This document shows, in pieces, positions 36,745 through 44,885 of a stretch of 64,000 nt of DNA. The position numbers and the translations under genes were made by a program. Source of the stretch: Uliginosibacterium sp. (GTDB taxonomy: Bacteria > Pseudomonadota > Gammaproteobacteria > Burkholderiales > Rhodocyclaceae); assembly GCA_016718265.1 (NCBI GenBank), contig JADKDZ010000007.1, forward strand, positions 248,001 through 312,000. The letters are read 5' to 3'. Position 1 is the first letter of the stretch. Each line of letters opens with the position of its first letter. Under the pieces are notes generated by a model. That model did no database searches and had not been told where the DNA came from. It saw only the letters and a program-made list of their open reading frames with translations.

Positions 36745-37878
36745 TCAGTCCTGCGGACCCGGCACCGCCTGCACGCCGTCGGGCGCCAGCGCCTTGATTG
36801 CAGGCACCGCGGTCTGCACATCGCCGTTCTGCGCGCGCTGGCGCAGTGCATGTTCAATCAGCACCAAGGCCAGCATGGCCTCAGCCACGGGTGTCGCGCG
36901 GATCCCGACACAGGGGTCGTGCCGGCCGGTGGTCATCATCATCACCGCCTGCCCGTCGCGATCAATCGAGCGCCGCTCCTGTGGCAAGGACGACGTTGGC
37001 TTGATGGCGATCGAGACGCGGATATCCTGCCCGCTCGAAATCCCGCCCAGCACGCCGCCGCCATGATTCGAGAGGAAGCCCGCCGGCGTCAGCTCGTCGC
37101 AATGTTCCGTGCCGCGCTGCGCCACACAATCGAAACCGTCGCCGATCTCCACGCCCTTCACGGCGTTGATGCCCATCATCGCGTAGGCGATGTCAGCGTC
37201 CAGGCGATCAAATACCGGCTCACCCCAGCCGGCCGGCACGTTCGTCGCCATCACTTCGATCCGCGCGCCAATCGAATCCCGCGCCGCGCGAATCTCGTCC
37301 ATATAGGTTTCAAGCTGCGGCACGATCTCGGCATTCGGCGAGAAAAAGGCGTTCTGCGACACTTCGTCCCAGCTCACGAAGGGAATCTTCAGCGCGCCAA
37401 GCTGGCTCATGAAGCCGCGAACCACCACGCCATAACGCTCGCGCAGCCACTTCTTTGCAATCGCCCCGGCCGCCACGCGCACCGCCGTCTCGCGCGCCGA
37501 AGAACGGCCACCGCCACGGTAATCGCGCACGCCGTACTTGTGTTCATACGCGTAATCCGCATGCCCGGGGCGGAAGGTGTTCATGATCTTCGAGTAATCG
37601 CCGCTGCGCTGATCCTGGTTGCGGATCAGCAAGGCGATGGGTGTTCCCGTCGTTTTGCCCTCGAACACCCCGGAGAGGATCTCCACCTGGTCTGGCTCCT
37701 TGCGCTGCGTCACGTGCCGCGAGGTGCCAGGCTTGCGCCGATCCAGCTCGGACTGGATATCGGCCTCGGTCAGTGCCAGGCCGGGAGGGCAGCCATCCAC
37801 CACACAACCGATTGCCGGGCCGTGCGACTCGCCAAACGAAGTCACGGAAAAGAGCGTGCCGAAAATGCTGCCTGACAT
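36745..37878 (-). CDS. aroC: Chorismate synthase
   Basis: This ~377-residue FMN-dependent enzyme carries out the last step of the shikimate pathway. The start ATG at 37878 gives MSGSIFGTLFSVTSFGESHG, the invariant N-terminus. Other signatures are DYRGGGRSSARETAVRVAAGA and RHDPCVGIRATPVAEAM. The frame reaching 38181 is an unsupported upstream extension. Its product chorismate feeds the trp and pab genes elsewhere in this window. Confidence 0.96.
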   Translation of the reverse strand: MSGSIFGTLFSVTSFGESHGPAIGCVVDGCPPGLALTEADIQSELDRRKPGTSRHVTQRKEPDQVEILSGVFEGKTTGTPIALLIRNQDQRSGDYSKIMNTFRPGHADYAYEHKYGVRDYRGGGRSSARETAVRVAAGAIAKKWLRERYGVVVRGFMSQLGALKIPFVSWDEVSQNAFFSPNAEIVPQLETYMDEIRAARDSIGARIEVMATNVPAGWGEPVFDRLDADIAYAMMGINAVKGVEIGDGFDCVAQRGTEHCDELTPAGFLSNHGGGVLGGISSGQDIRVSIAIKPTSSLPQERRSIDRDGQAVMMMTTGRHDPCVGIRATPVAEAMLALVLIEHALRQRAQNGDVQTAVPAIKALAPDGVQAVPGPQD

Positions 37879-38534
37879 GGACGAAGACCGGAAAGGAAGG
37901 AGACGGGGGCAGAATTCTAACATGCCCGGCCAGCCCGCTTTCGGCGCGCCGCTCCCCGCCACCTCCATCGTCAAGCGCCGCAGCTGCTGGACTTCTTCGG
38001 CACACCGTGCCCTGCAGGCGCGTCCGCCGGGCGCTTCAGGCAGGGCAGGCTGCAGATGGCCGTCGGACGAGGCTCTCCGGGCACCTGCATTTCCAAGGCA
38101 CGGCCTGCCCAGACAGGAAACCAGCGGCGATCGCGCGCGCTTCGCAACACCCTGCCTCACAGCCATGACGAAGCGGCGCATGCTCTCGCCGTCCGCCGCC
38201 CCCTTTCAATCTCGTGCACCGGGCTCCAGCAGGCCAAGCTCGGATCAGCGAGCCAATCTATACGTTTTGCATAATCAACAACCGGTTTGAATCCGACGAA
38301 CGGTTATCACAAAATGCCATCGGGTTTTTCACAAACCTGCCCGACATACCGTTCGTCGGAAGAATTCCGGGCCGTAAAGCTTTCCGTTCATCCTTAATAA
38401 TTGACCGTTTGTCCAAACAAACAATCCGGCCATCCAGAAATTCTGAAGCGTTTTCTGACGCCCGCTACATTGTTTCTCAATACCCTATAACGACTCAGGG
38501 CGCGCACTGCGACCCTGCTTCACGGAGAAGAAGT
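37879..38534. other. Intergenic region between aroC and the DUF1800 gene
   Basis: In these 656 bp I support no gene. The aroC-proximal half is GC-rich with shadow frames only. The half from 38260 is AT-rich and probably holds the promoter of the DUF1800 gene, including the inverted repeat at 38292-38360. Confidence 0.5.
38292..38360. promoter_or_regulatory. 13-bp inverted repeat upstream of the DUF1800 operon
   Basis: TCCGACGAACGGT (38292-38304) is exactly complementary to ACCGTTCGTCGGA (38348-38360), with 43 bp between the arms. The half-sites are about 4 helical turns apart, so they could bind two regulator dimers or form a looped operator. The element lies 175-243 bp before the DUF1800 start. 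Confidence 0.4.
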
Positions 38535-40262
38535 ATGCGCAATATGCATTGGGCCGCCCCGCTGCTGGCGGCGGGCTTGAGCCTATTCCTGAGCAGCTGC
38601 GGTGGCGGTGGTGGCGGCGGCTCGGAGAACAGCGGTGGTACGGCACCCCCGGTCGTACAGATCAGCAGCCTGCCGGGCGCCGGCGGCACACCCCCTGCGC
38701 AGCCAAGCCCCGAGGCCCGTCCCGGCGCTGCCGACGCTGCGCGCTTCCTCAGCCAGGCCAGTTTTGGCGCTCACTCACCAGCGGAGATCGAAGCCCTGCG
38801 CGTGAAGGGCTATCCGCTCTGGCTGTGGGAACAATTCAATACCGACACCTTGCTCCACACCAGCTATCTCGATCAGCAGCAGTGGCGCAATCTCGACGAC
38901 AAGAAGCGCCCGTATGCCACCGACGAGATGAGTTACGAAGCCATCTGGCAACAATGGCTGTTCGGCGCTGACCAGTTACGGGCGCGGACGGCTTTCGCGC
39001 TCTCACAGATCGTGGTGATCTCGAACATCGCGCCGGATATTCGCCCCTACGCCATGTCCAGCTATTGGGACATGCTCAACCGCAATGCCTTTGGCAACTA
39101 CCGAACCCTGCTGAGGGAGGTGACCCTGCATCCGGCCATGGGCTACTACCTCAACATGATCAACAGTGAGCGGGACAATCCCGAGACCGGCGCACACCCG
39201 AACGAGAACTACGCCCGGGAGATCCTGCAGCTGTTCTCCATCGGCCTGGTCAAGCTCAACCTCGACGGCAGCCCTCGTCTCGACAGCAATGGCAAACCCA
39301 TTCCCGCCTATGACGAATCCATTGTTCAGGGTTTTGCCAAGGCCTTCACCGGCTGGAGCTACCCGAATGCCACCGGCTGGGACGACGCCGACGAAGGCGT
39401 GAAAGAAGCCTGGATGGGCGAGATGAAACCCTTCGCAGCCATGCATTCCCCCGAGGCCAAGAAGCTCCTTGATGGCACCACCCTGCCCGCGGGGCAAACC
39501 ATCGAGAAAGACCTGAACGACGCGCTGGACAACATCTTCAACCATCCGAACGTCGGCCCCTTCGTCTCGCGTCAGCTCATTCAGCGACTGGTCACCAGCA
39601 ACCCCAGCAAAGCCTATGTCACGCGGGTCGCCAGCACCTTCAACAACAATGGCAGCGGCGTTCGCGGTGATCTGCGCGCGGTGGTTCAAGCCGTCCTGCT
39701 CGATCCGGAAGCGCGCACAGTCGCCCCGACCAATTACGGCAAGCTGCGCGAACCGGTGATCCGCTTCGCCAACATGCTGCGTGCGCTCAATGCCAAGAGC
39801 AAGAACGGGCGTAACGCCATCCATTACCTCGACAGCTCCGACAACGGTCTCGGCCAGAGCCCGCTGCTCGCGCCCTCGGTCTTCAATTTCTATTCACCCA
39901 ACTACCGCATGCCCGGCCCGATTGCGCAGGCCAGCCTGTATTCGCCCGAATTCCAGATCACCACTGAAACCACCGTCGTCGGTTCGCTCAATTTCTTTGC
40001 CGATCTCTTCAATTCCGGCGGCTATGGCTGGGACGATTCGCGACTCGAACTCGACTTCAAGACCCTCGAAAGCCAGGCCGCTACGCCCGAGACGCTGGTC
40101 AGCACGCTGGACGCGCTGTTCTGCAATTACCAGATGCGCAGCGCCTTGCGTAACCGGCTGCTCACCCTGATCCAGGCCTACCCCGCCGACGAGCCCGGGA
40201 CCCGCGTGCGGGCCGCGCTCATGCTCATCAGCCTCTCCCCAGATTTCGTGGTGCAACGATGA
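38535..40262 (+). CDS. DUF1800 family lipoprotein
   Basis: This 575-residue protein starts at ATG 38535 after GGAGAAGAAG. The earlier frame start at 38214 is ignored. A lipoprotein signal (LLAAGLSLFLSSCGGGGGGG) with a glycine-rich spacer is followed by the DUF1800 domain: ARFLSQASFGAHSPAEIEAL, NENYAREILQLFSIGLVKL, GFAKAFTGWSYPN, REPVIRFANMLRAL. The biochemical function of DUF1800 is unknown. It is almost always paired with a DUF1501 gene, as here, where the two overlap by 4 bp (ATGA). Confidence 0.9.
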   Translation: MRNMHWAAPLLAAGLSLFLSSCGGGGGGGSENSGGTAPPVVQISSLPGAGGTPPAQPSPEARPGAADAARFLSQASFGAHSPAEIEALRVKGYPLWLWEQFNTDTLLHTSYLDQQQWRNLDDKKRPYATDEMSYEAIWQQWLFGADQLRARTAFALSQIVVISNIAPDIRPYAMSSYWDMLNRNAFGNYRTLLREVTLHPAMGYYLNMINSERDNPETGAHPNENYAREILQLFSIGLVKLNLDGSPRLDSNGKPIPAYDESIVQGFAKAFTGWSYPNATGWDDADEGVKEAWMGEMKPFAAMHSPEAKKLLDGTTLPAGQTIEKDLNDALDNIFNHPNVGPFVSRQLIQRLVTSNPSKAYVTRVASTFNNNGSGVRGDLRAVVQAVLLDPEARTVAPTNYGKLREPVIRFANMLRALNAKSKNGRNAIHYLDSSDNGLGQSPLLAPSVFNFYSPNYRMPGPIAQASLYSPEFQITTETTVVGSLNFFADLFNSGGYGWDDSRLELDFKTLESQAATPETLVSTLDALFCNYQMRSALRNRLLTLIQAYPADEPGTRVRAALMLISLSPDFVVQR

Positions 40263-41623
40263 AAACTCCCTTCACTCCGGGCCTCGCCACCCCCAACCGG
40301 CGCCGCTTTCTCAAGATCACCGGCTCGCTCGCCGGGCTCGGCCTGCTCAGCCAGTTCGACACCCTCGCGCAAGCGGCCGCGGACGACGATTACCGCGCCC
40401 TGGTCTGCATCTTCATGTATGGCGGCAATGACAGCAGCAACCTGCTGCTGCCCTACGAGTCCAGCGAATACAACCGCTACGCCGCCGCGCGCAGCAACCT
40501 GGCCCTACCGCGCGACGGCCTGCTGCCCATCAGCCCCAGCAATACGCAAGGCATCCGCTATGCACTGCATCCCGCCATGGGGGGCCTCCAGCAACTCTTC
40601 AACCAGGGCAAGGCGGCCTTCGTTGCCAATGTCGGCCCGCTGATGGTGCCGACGAGCAAGGCGCAATGGGAGGCACGCTCGGTGCCTCTGCCGGATAACC
40701 TGTTTTCGCACTCCGACCAGCAGAACCAGTGGCAGGCCGCGTTGTACCAGACGCCGCGCTCCGGCTGGGGCGGGCGGCTGGTCGAGCGCATGGTCAGCAG
40801 CGCGGCGCCCAACCGCGGCTACAGCGTGGTCTCCGTCACCGGCGGCAATCTGTGGGAGACCAGCGATACCGTACTCACGCCCTACAAGGTCTCGTCCTCC
40901 GGCAAGTTCGGCTTCGATTTCTACCAGGCTGGCAACACCCGCGACCCCCTCTCGGCCGCGATCAGCGAAACCCTGAACGAAAAACACGCCGACCTGTTCG
41001 AGCAATCCTGGCTGGATGTCATGGGCCGTTCCATCGATGTGCAGCGCGTGCTGACCAACGCCCTGAGCGGCAGCACGCTGGCGACCGTGTTCCCGGAGAC
41101 CGACCTGGGCAACCAGCTGAAGATGGTGGCCCGCCTCATCTCCGCGCGCGACAAACTGGGGCTCAAGCGGCAATGCTTCTTCTGCGGGATCGGCGGCTTT
41201 GATACCCATGGCGATGACCAGCTGACGCGGCAGAACGAGCTGTTTGGCGAGATCAGCGCCGCCGTCGCCGCCTTCCAGGCTGCCACCACCGAGCTGGGCG
41301 TCGCCGACAAAGCCACCGTCTTCAGCGCCTCGGATTTCGGCCGCACCTTCACTTCAAACGGCCGTGGCTCCGATCACGGCTGGGGCAGCCACCACTTCGT
41401 CGTGGGTGCTGCCGTGCAAGGGGGCAAACTCTACGGCAGCTATCCCAGCCTCGTCGTGGGCGGGCCGGATGATTCCGGCTCACAAGGCAACTGGATTCCG
41501 ACCACCTCTGTCGAGACCTACGCCGCCACACTGGGCCGCTGGTTCGGTGCAGACGCCACCACACTGGCCGAGGTCTTCCCGCGTCTGGGCTACTTCAACC
41601 CCGATGCAGGATTCATGGCCTGA
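40259..41623 (+). CDS. DUF1501 family Tat-exported protein
   Basis: This 454-residue protein has a twin-arginine signal (NRRRFLKITGSLAGLGLLSQ). Its metal-phosphatase-superfamily-like DUF1501 domain contains FMYGGNDSSNLLLPY, FFCGIGGFDTHGDD, VFSASDFGRTFTSNGRGSDH and GWGSHHFVVG. The Asp/His pattern is like that of alkaline-phosphatase-fold enzymes. It is translationally coupled to the DUF1800 gene, and the two are probably exported partners. A second, degenerate copy of its last ~100 bp lies at 42981-43089. Confidence 0.9.
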   Translation: MKTPFTPGLATPNRRRFLKITGSLAGLGLLSQFDTLAQAAADDDYRALVCIFMYGGNDSSNLLLPYESSEYNRYAAARSNLALPRDGLLPISPSNTQGIRYALHPAMGGLQQLFNQGKAAFVANVGPLMVPTSKAQWEARSVPLPDNLFSHSDQQNQWQAALYQTPRSGWGGRLVERMVSSAAPNRGYSVVSVTGGNLWETSDTVLTPYKVSSSGKFGFDFYQAGNTRDPLSAAISETLNEKHADLFEQSWLDVMGRSIDVQRVLTNALSGSTLATVFPETDLGNQLKMVARLISARDKLGLKRQCFFCGIGGFDTHGDDQLTRQNELFGEISAAVAAFQAATTELGVADKATVFSASDFGRTFTSNGRGSDHGWGSHHFVVGAAVQGGKLYGSYPSLVVGGPDDSGSQGNWIPTTSVETYAATLGRWFGADATTLAEVFPRLGYFNPDAGFMA

Positions 41624-41676
41624 GCCACGCAAAGTCAGACAGCCTGCGTCGGAGGCCCTGGCAGGCACTCAAAACG

Positions 41677-41803
41677 CCCTTGCCAGGAGCCGCACCAGCC
41701 GGACTTCGCAGCACCCCTGCCCCACAGCCAAGCGGCGTAAGCCTGACAGGCATGCGTATCAGAGATGAACGGATGTTGTAATGTTAGAACTAGCCCCTTT
41801 CCG
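41677..41803. repeat. Dispersed repeat R1 downstream of the DUF1501 gene
   Basis: 127 bp nearly identical to 43136-43264. The shared sequence runs from CCCTTGCCAG through GCCGCACCAGCCGGACTTCG and GCGTATCAGAGATGAACGG to TGTAATGTTAGAACT. Both copies follow the 3' end of a DUF1501 sequence. The ending AGAACTgACCCCTTTT-type resembles sequences seen beside REP-associated transposase elements, but no such gene is present. Confidence 0.75.
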
Positions 41804-42031
41804 CCTTTTCCGCACGCGCTGGCTACGACCCCCGCGCCGCCGTCACCCTCTGGCAGAAGATGGCCCAAGCGATCGAAGGCGCGCGGCAGTGCGCGGACGA
41901 GCAAGTGATGCCAGCCTGAAGAAGCAGCACCGCCCCGCTCCCGCCAACGCCCGATCCGCACACCTCGCGGATTCCTCTGGCGTCACCCGAACACACCCGG
42001 CCGACCGGACGAGGCGCTTAAGGCACCCGGC

Positions 42032-42526
42032 TCAGGCTGCGAAGCGCGCCACACGCCGGCGAGCCGCGGCGAGCAGCAGCCGCGAATAGATCCGGTGGAA
42101 ACCCAGCAATGCTTGGAACTCCCAGCCGAGCTTGCCGCCTGGCCGGGTGGGCAGCACGGCAGACCCAAACCGCAAGGTGGTCACCGGCTGAGGGCCGGCT
42201 TGCACCTCAACACTCAGCCAGGATCGCGTGGGGCCCGCCTCAAGAAGGATCTGCCCAGCCGACCGTGCCTCCACCTTCCAGGCCGAAAACCGCTCGACCT
42301 CCGCGCGCGCAAGCTGCAAGGCCTGCGCATCACTCGACGCCAAACCCAACACATGTGCGAGCAGCCAACGCTCCAGCTTGAAGAGTGGCGTGGTGTAAAA
42401 GGCAAAGACGAACTCGGCCAGACTGACCGAGCCATCAACCGACACGGCATAACAGTCGGTGAAGGCGCCAGGCAGCCTGTGCGCATTCAGCAGAGAATCG
42501 GTCGGGATGGGACAGGGTGCAAGCAT
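42032..42526 (-). CDS. Hypothetical protein (DUF2867-like)
   Basis: This 164-residue frame starts at ATG 42526. GAFTDCYAVSVDGSVSLAEF, FYTTPLFKLERWLLAHVLG, RFSAWKVEARSAGQILLEAG and LLGFHRIYSRLLLAAARRR give a composition and helix pattern typical of a real protein. The C-terminal GFHRxYSRLLL recalls DUF2867/SRPBCC-like proteins, but the assignment is weak. No signal peptide is evident. It is isolated between repeats R1 and R2. Confidence 0.6.
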   Translation of the reverse strand: MLAPCPIPTDSLLNAHRLPGAFTDCYAVSVDGSVSLAEFVFAFYTTPLFKLERWLLAHVLGLASSDAQALQLARAEVERFSAWKVEARSAGQILLEAGPTRSWLSVEVQAGPQPVTTLRFGSAVLPTRPGGKLGWEFQALLGFHRIYSRLLLAAARRRVARFAA

Positions 42527-42540
42527 GTTCGTACTCGGTG

Positions 42541-42980
42541 AGAGTGGCGCAGCGCGCGCGGGCCGTGCGACCGATCATAGCGCCCTTGCGGACTCAACGC
42601 TCAAGCGCAGATGAAACCGGCGGGATCTGTCGTGCCACATTTACATGGATGCGACACGTCGGCGCCCCCTTTTTTCCGATCGCCGCTATCGACGCAAGAG
42701 ACACTTCACGTCAAGCAGCATGCAATCGAAACGATGTCCGTCGAGCGCGATAACAGAAGGGCATAGCACGGGGATGTTCATCTGCATTTGGCGGGACATG
42801 TATCGGACAAGTTTTCCACCACAAAAATCCTGGTGCGCCGTGTGCGCAACCAATAATCAAGAACCAAGTGCGCGAAGGTGCAACAAACAAAAGCGTCGGC
42901 AGGAAAACAAATGCGTGGGGCGTACGCAGGTGTTTGTTCGCCCCTATTGACGGGGATGGTTAATGGGTGACCCCTTTTTA
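42541..42980. other. Unassigned intergenic stretch
   Basis: No supported gene is seen. The part from 42690 to 42950 has a distinct, more AT-rich and A-rich composition (for example CAACAAACAAAAGCG near 42880) than its surroundings, suggesting foreign DNA. TGACCCCTTTT at 42968-42978 recurs at 43251-43261, bracketing the DUF1501 remnant and repeat R2. Confidence 0.4.
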
Positions 42981-43089
42981 CAGCAGCTGCTATCCCAGCC
43001 TGGTCGTCGGCGGCGCCGACGCCAGCACGCTGGCCGAGGTCTTCCCGCGCCTGGGCTACTTCAACCCCAATGCCGGATTCATGGCCTGA
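42981..43089 (+). pseudogene. Remnant of a second DUF1501 gene (3' end)
   Basis: It encodes SCYPSLVVGGADASTLAEVF and then PRLGYFNPNAGFMA followed by a stop. It matches the last part of the intact DUF1501 protein but lacks the ~30 residues between LVVGG and ASTLAEVF. Many synonymous differences suggest an old paralogue rather than a recent copy. No upstream coding sequence remains. Confidence 0.8.
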
Positions 43090-43135
43090 GCAGCATTAAG
43101 TCAGGCAGCGAGCGCCGGCGGCACTGCCGAATACC

Positions 43136-43264
43136 CCCTTGCCAGCAGCCGCACCAGCCGGACTTCGCAGCACACCCTGCCCCACAGCCAAGCGGCGTAA
43201 GCCTGACAGGCTTGCGTATCAGAGATGAACGGATGTTGTAATGTTAGAACTGACCCCTTTTCCG
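43136..43264. repeat. Dispersed repeat R2 at the distal end of the integron
   Basis: 129 bp nearly identical to R1 (41677-41803). It ends about 20 bp before the last attC of the cassette array. Like R1 it follows a DUF1501 3' end. Confidence 0.75.
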
Positions 43265-43282
43265 GTGACAGATGACATTGCA

Positions 43283-43413
43283 CTCTAACGCCGAGCTAAG
43301 CGGCAGTTTTTAAGTTGTAGTTTTGTGGAATACTTTTGCGCAGCAAAACCACAAAACTGCGACTTAAAAACTGTCCAGCCACGAAGTGGCGGTGCTTGAG
43401 CGATTTGTTATGC
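43283..43413 (-). other. attC site of cassette 2 (SDR)
   Basis: On the minus strand it begins with GCATAAC (43413-43407, RYYYAAC-type) and ends with GTTAGAG (43289-43283, GTTRRRY-type). Between them GTTTTTAAGT and ACTTAAAAAC, and TTTTGTGGTTTTGC and GCAAAAGTATTCCACAAAA, form a long imperfect hairpin typical of attC. It is 131 bp. The outer boxes CTCAAGCACCGCC and GGCTTAGCTCGGC give the bulged L/R arms. It closely resembles the other attC, as expected within one integron. Confidence 0.9.
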
Positions 43414-43414
43414 T

Positions 43415-44161
43415 CTACAGACCGCCAGAAGGATCAATAAAACTACCTGTTACAAATGATGATTTTTCAGTGCCAAGCCAATATATTGCCTCTGCAACTT
43501 CTTTAGCCTCACCACCTCTTTGCAAAGGGATTTTACACTTTAGCCTTTCAACTCGATTAGGTTCACCGCCAGACGCATGCATTTCCGTATAGATAAGTCC
43601 AGGACGGACAGCATTAACCCTAATTCCTTCAGCAGCAACCTCTAACGCCAAGCCTCTAGTTAATGTATCTACTGCTCCTTTTGAGGCTGCGTAGTCAATA
43701 TATTCATTTGGAGAACCGCTTTTTGATGCCATAGAAGATACATTTACAATAGCGCCACCCGTACCCCCATTTTTTATAGACATTCTTTTAATTGCTTCTT
43801 TGCAACAAAGAAAACAACTAATTACATTTGTTTGAAGAATCTCATTAAAGCGCTCTTCTGTAATGTCTACCAAACGACATTGATCTTTCAAAATAGCTGC
43901 ATTATTTACCAAAACTGAAACGCGACCTAATTCAGCATCTACAGTTTCGAATAATCTAACCACCTCGCTAGCTATAGAAACATTAGCCTTGACAGATATG
44001 CAACGACCACCCATTTTTATGATTTCACCCTTAATTTTTTCTGCAGCAATATCATTTGAAATATAGTTTATACAAATAGCATAACCATTTTTAGAAAACA
44101 GTTTTGCAGTTTCTGCACCAATACCTCTACTTGAACCTGTAATTATTACAACCTTGCTCAT
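43415..44161 (-). CDS. SDR-family oxidoreductase, integron cassette gene
   Basis: This 248-residue short-chain dehydrogenase has nucleotide-binding TGSSRGIG (8-15), VLVNNAAIL, catalytic S142/S143 (NVSSMAS), Y157 and K161 (YIDYAASKG), and VNAVRPGLIYTEMHASGG. It resembles FabG-like NAD(P)H-dependent reductases. The substrate cannot be read from sequence. It is the second cassette of the integron and ends at the attC edge. It is strongly AT-rich compared with neighbours, with codons such as ATA and TTA common, so it was acquired from another host. Confidence 0.9.
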   Translation of the reverse strand: MSKVVIITGSSRGIGAETAKLFSKNGYAICINYISNDIAAEKIKGEIIKMGGRCISVKANVSIASEVVRLFETVDAELGRVSVLVNNAAILKDQCRLVDITEERFNEILQTNVISCFLCCKEAIKRMSIKNGGTGGAIVNVSSMASKSGSPNEYIDYAASKGAVDTLTRGLALEVAAEGIRVNAVRPGLIYTEMHASGGEPNRVERLKCKIPLQRGGEAKEVAEAIYWLGTEKSSFVTGSFIDPSGGL

Positions 44162-44178
44162 AGCTATTTAATTCTCCT

Positions 44179-44311
44179 GCATAACGCCAGTCGCGGCAGT
44201 TTGTAAGTTGTGCGTTGTGGAATATTTTTGCGAAGCAAAACCACAAAAGCGCAACTTACAAACTGTCCAGTGGAGGCGAAGCCGTAACGGTGCTGCAACG
44301 CCTTGTTAAAT
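44179..44311 (-). other. attC site of cassette 1
   Basis: On the minus strand it runs from ATTTAAC (44311-44305) to GTTATGC (44185-44179). It has the same arm structure as the other attC: CAGTTTGTAAGTTG with its complement, and TTTTGTGGTTTTGC with GCAAAAATATTCCACAA. Length is 133 bp. The stop codon of the cassette 1 gene lies inside its first box. Recombination is expected at the G/TT of GTTATGC, setting the cassette 1/2 boundary at 44185/44184. Confidence 0.9.
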
Positions 44312-44725
44312 TTGTGCAAATGTTTGGGATGAAATGGCGAGATAAACCCATAGATTTCCCTTTTTATGTGTTTCAGGTTCTCCTGAACCTCCTAAGCATG
44401 GATATGGGGTTGGAATATACACTTCATATTCTCCAAGTTGACCGCAGTGTTCTTTAACACGCGCTATAAAGCTTTTTTGTACTACACGTTCTTGAAAGTT
44501 AGGGTTATTCATTACTGTTTGCTTAAATTCTTCCCAATCAGTGAATCCCATTTGGTGAAATTTATTAGCCATTACTAACAAAATTCCAACCTCATTTGTT
44601 TTCGAATTAACTAAAAACAAATCACCAAGATCTGTATACGCTTTAACTTGATCGAAATCACCAGCAATAGAGGCCCAGCCATCCAGCCATTCTTTTCCTC
44701 TTATTTCATCAAGGTAGTGATACAT
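44306..44725 (-). CDS. Small DUF1851-like (Tdi1-type) protein, first integron cassette
   Basis: This 139-residue acidic soluble protein starts MYHYLDEIRGKEWLDGWAS. The pattern FDQVKAYTDLGDLFLVNSKT and then DWEEFKQTVMNNPNFQ recalls DUF1851 / T6SS-immunity Tdi1 proteins, which are frequent in integron cassettes; I hold this loosely. The start codon is 13 bp downstream of the presumed attI junction, with AAGAGAAAAG as ribosome site, so it should be the best-expressed cassette gene. It is AT-rich. Its stop falls within attC. Confidence 0.75.
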   Translation of the reverse strand: MYHYLDEIRGKEWLDGWASIAGDFDQVKAYTDLGDLFLVNSKTNEVGILLVMANKFHQMGFTDWEEFKQTVMNNPNFQERVVQKSFIARVKEHCGQLGEYEVYIPTPYPCLGGSGEPETHKKGNLWVYLAISSQTFAQI

Positions 44726-44737
44726 ACTTTTCTCTTA

Positions 44738-44800
44738 ATTTAACTTGATATAGGGAGACAGCTTTGCCTTTGATCACCGCCATGCGCTCCCTAACATCGC
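44738..44800 (-). other. Putative attI recombination site
   Basis: Minus strand: GTTAAAT (44744-44738) is the likely crossover, with a second GATGTTAGGGAGC block at about 44798-44786. The spacing and the pair of GTT boxes recall attI1 (GATGTTACGCAGC and AAAGTTAGGC). It lies between intI and the first cassette as required. The identity of the exact crossover box is inferred. Confidence 0.6.
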
Positions 44801-44823
44801 ACGACCGTCTGGCCAGGAATGGC

Positions 44824-44865
44824 TTGCAGACTTCGTTTCCGCTGCTATGCTGTGTTTTTATACAG
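44824..44865 (+). promoter_or_regulatory. intI promoter with LexA box
   Basis: -35 TTGCAG (44824-44829), 16-bp spacer, -10 TATGCT (44846-44851). A LexA-type palindrome CTGTGTTTTTATACAG (CTG-N10-CAG) occupies 44850-44865, overlapping the -10 and start site, 13 bp before the intI ATG. SOS control of integron integrases through this kind of site is established for class 1 and Vibrio integrons. Confidence 0.8.
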
Positions 44866-44885
44866 CATTAACAGAATCATGAAAA
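44857..44885 (-). promoter_or_regulatory. Candidate cassette promoter Pc
   Basis: On the minus strand TTTTCA (44885-44880), 17-bp spacer, TATAAA (44862-44857). It points from the first codons of intI into the cassette array, about 130 bp before the first cassette ATG. The -10 lies within the LexA box, so the two divergent promoters would share one operator. Confidence 0.5.

Noticed and set aside
42645..42950. 101-codon plus-strand ORF between the DUF2867-like gene and the integron
   Set aside because: Arg/Lys/Ser/Cys-rich translation without homology signals or ribosome site.
41635..43283. Minus-strand ORFs sharing the peptide LTLQHPFISDT-ACQAYAAWLW
   Set aside because: The shared peptide is only the translation of the R1/R2 DNA repeat. 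The frames have unrelated ends and no start signals.
43290..43405. Strong hairpin after the SDR gene read as a transcription terminator
   Set aside because: The RYYYAAC/GTTRRRY boxes at its ends and the matching hairpin after the other cassette identify it as attC.
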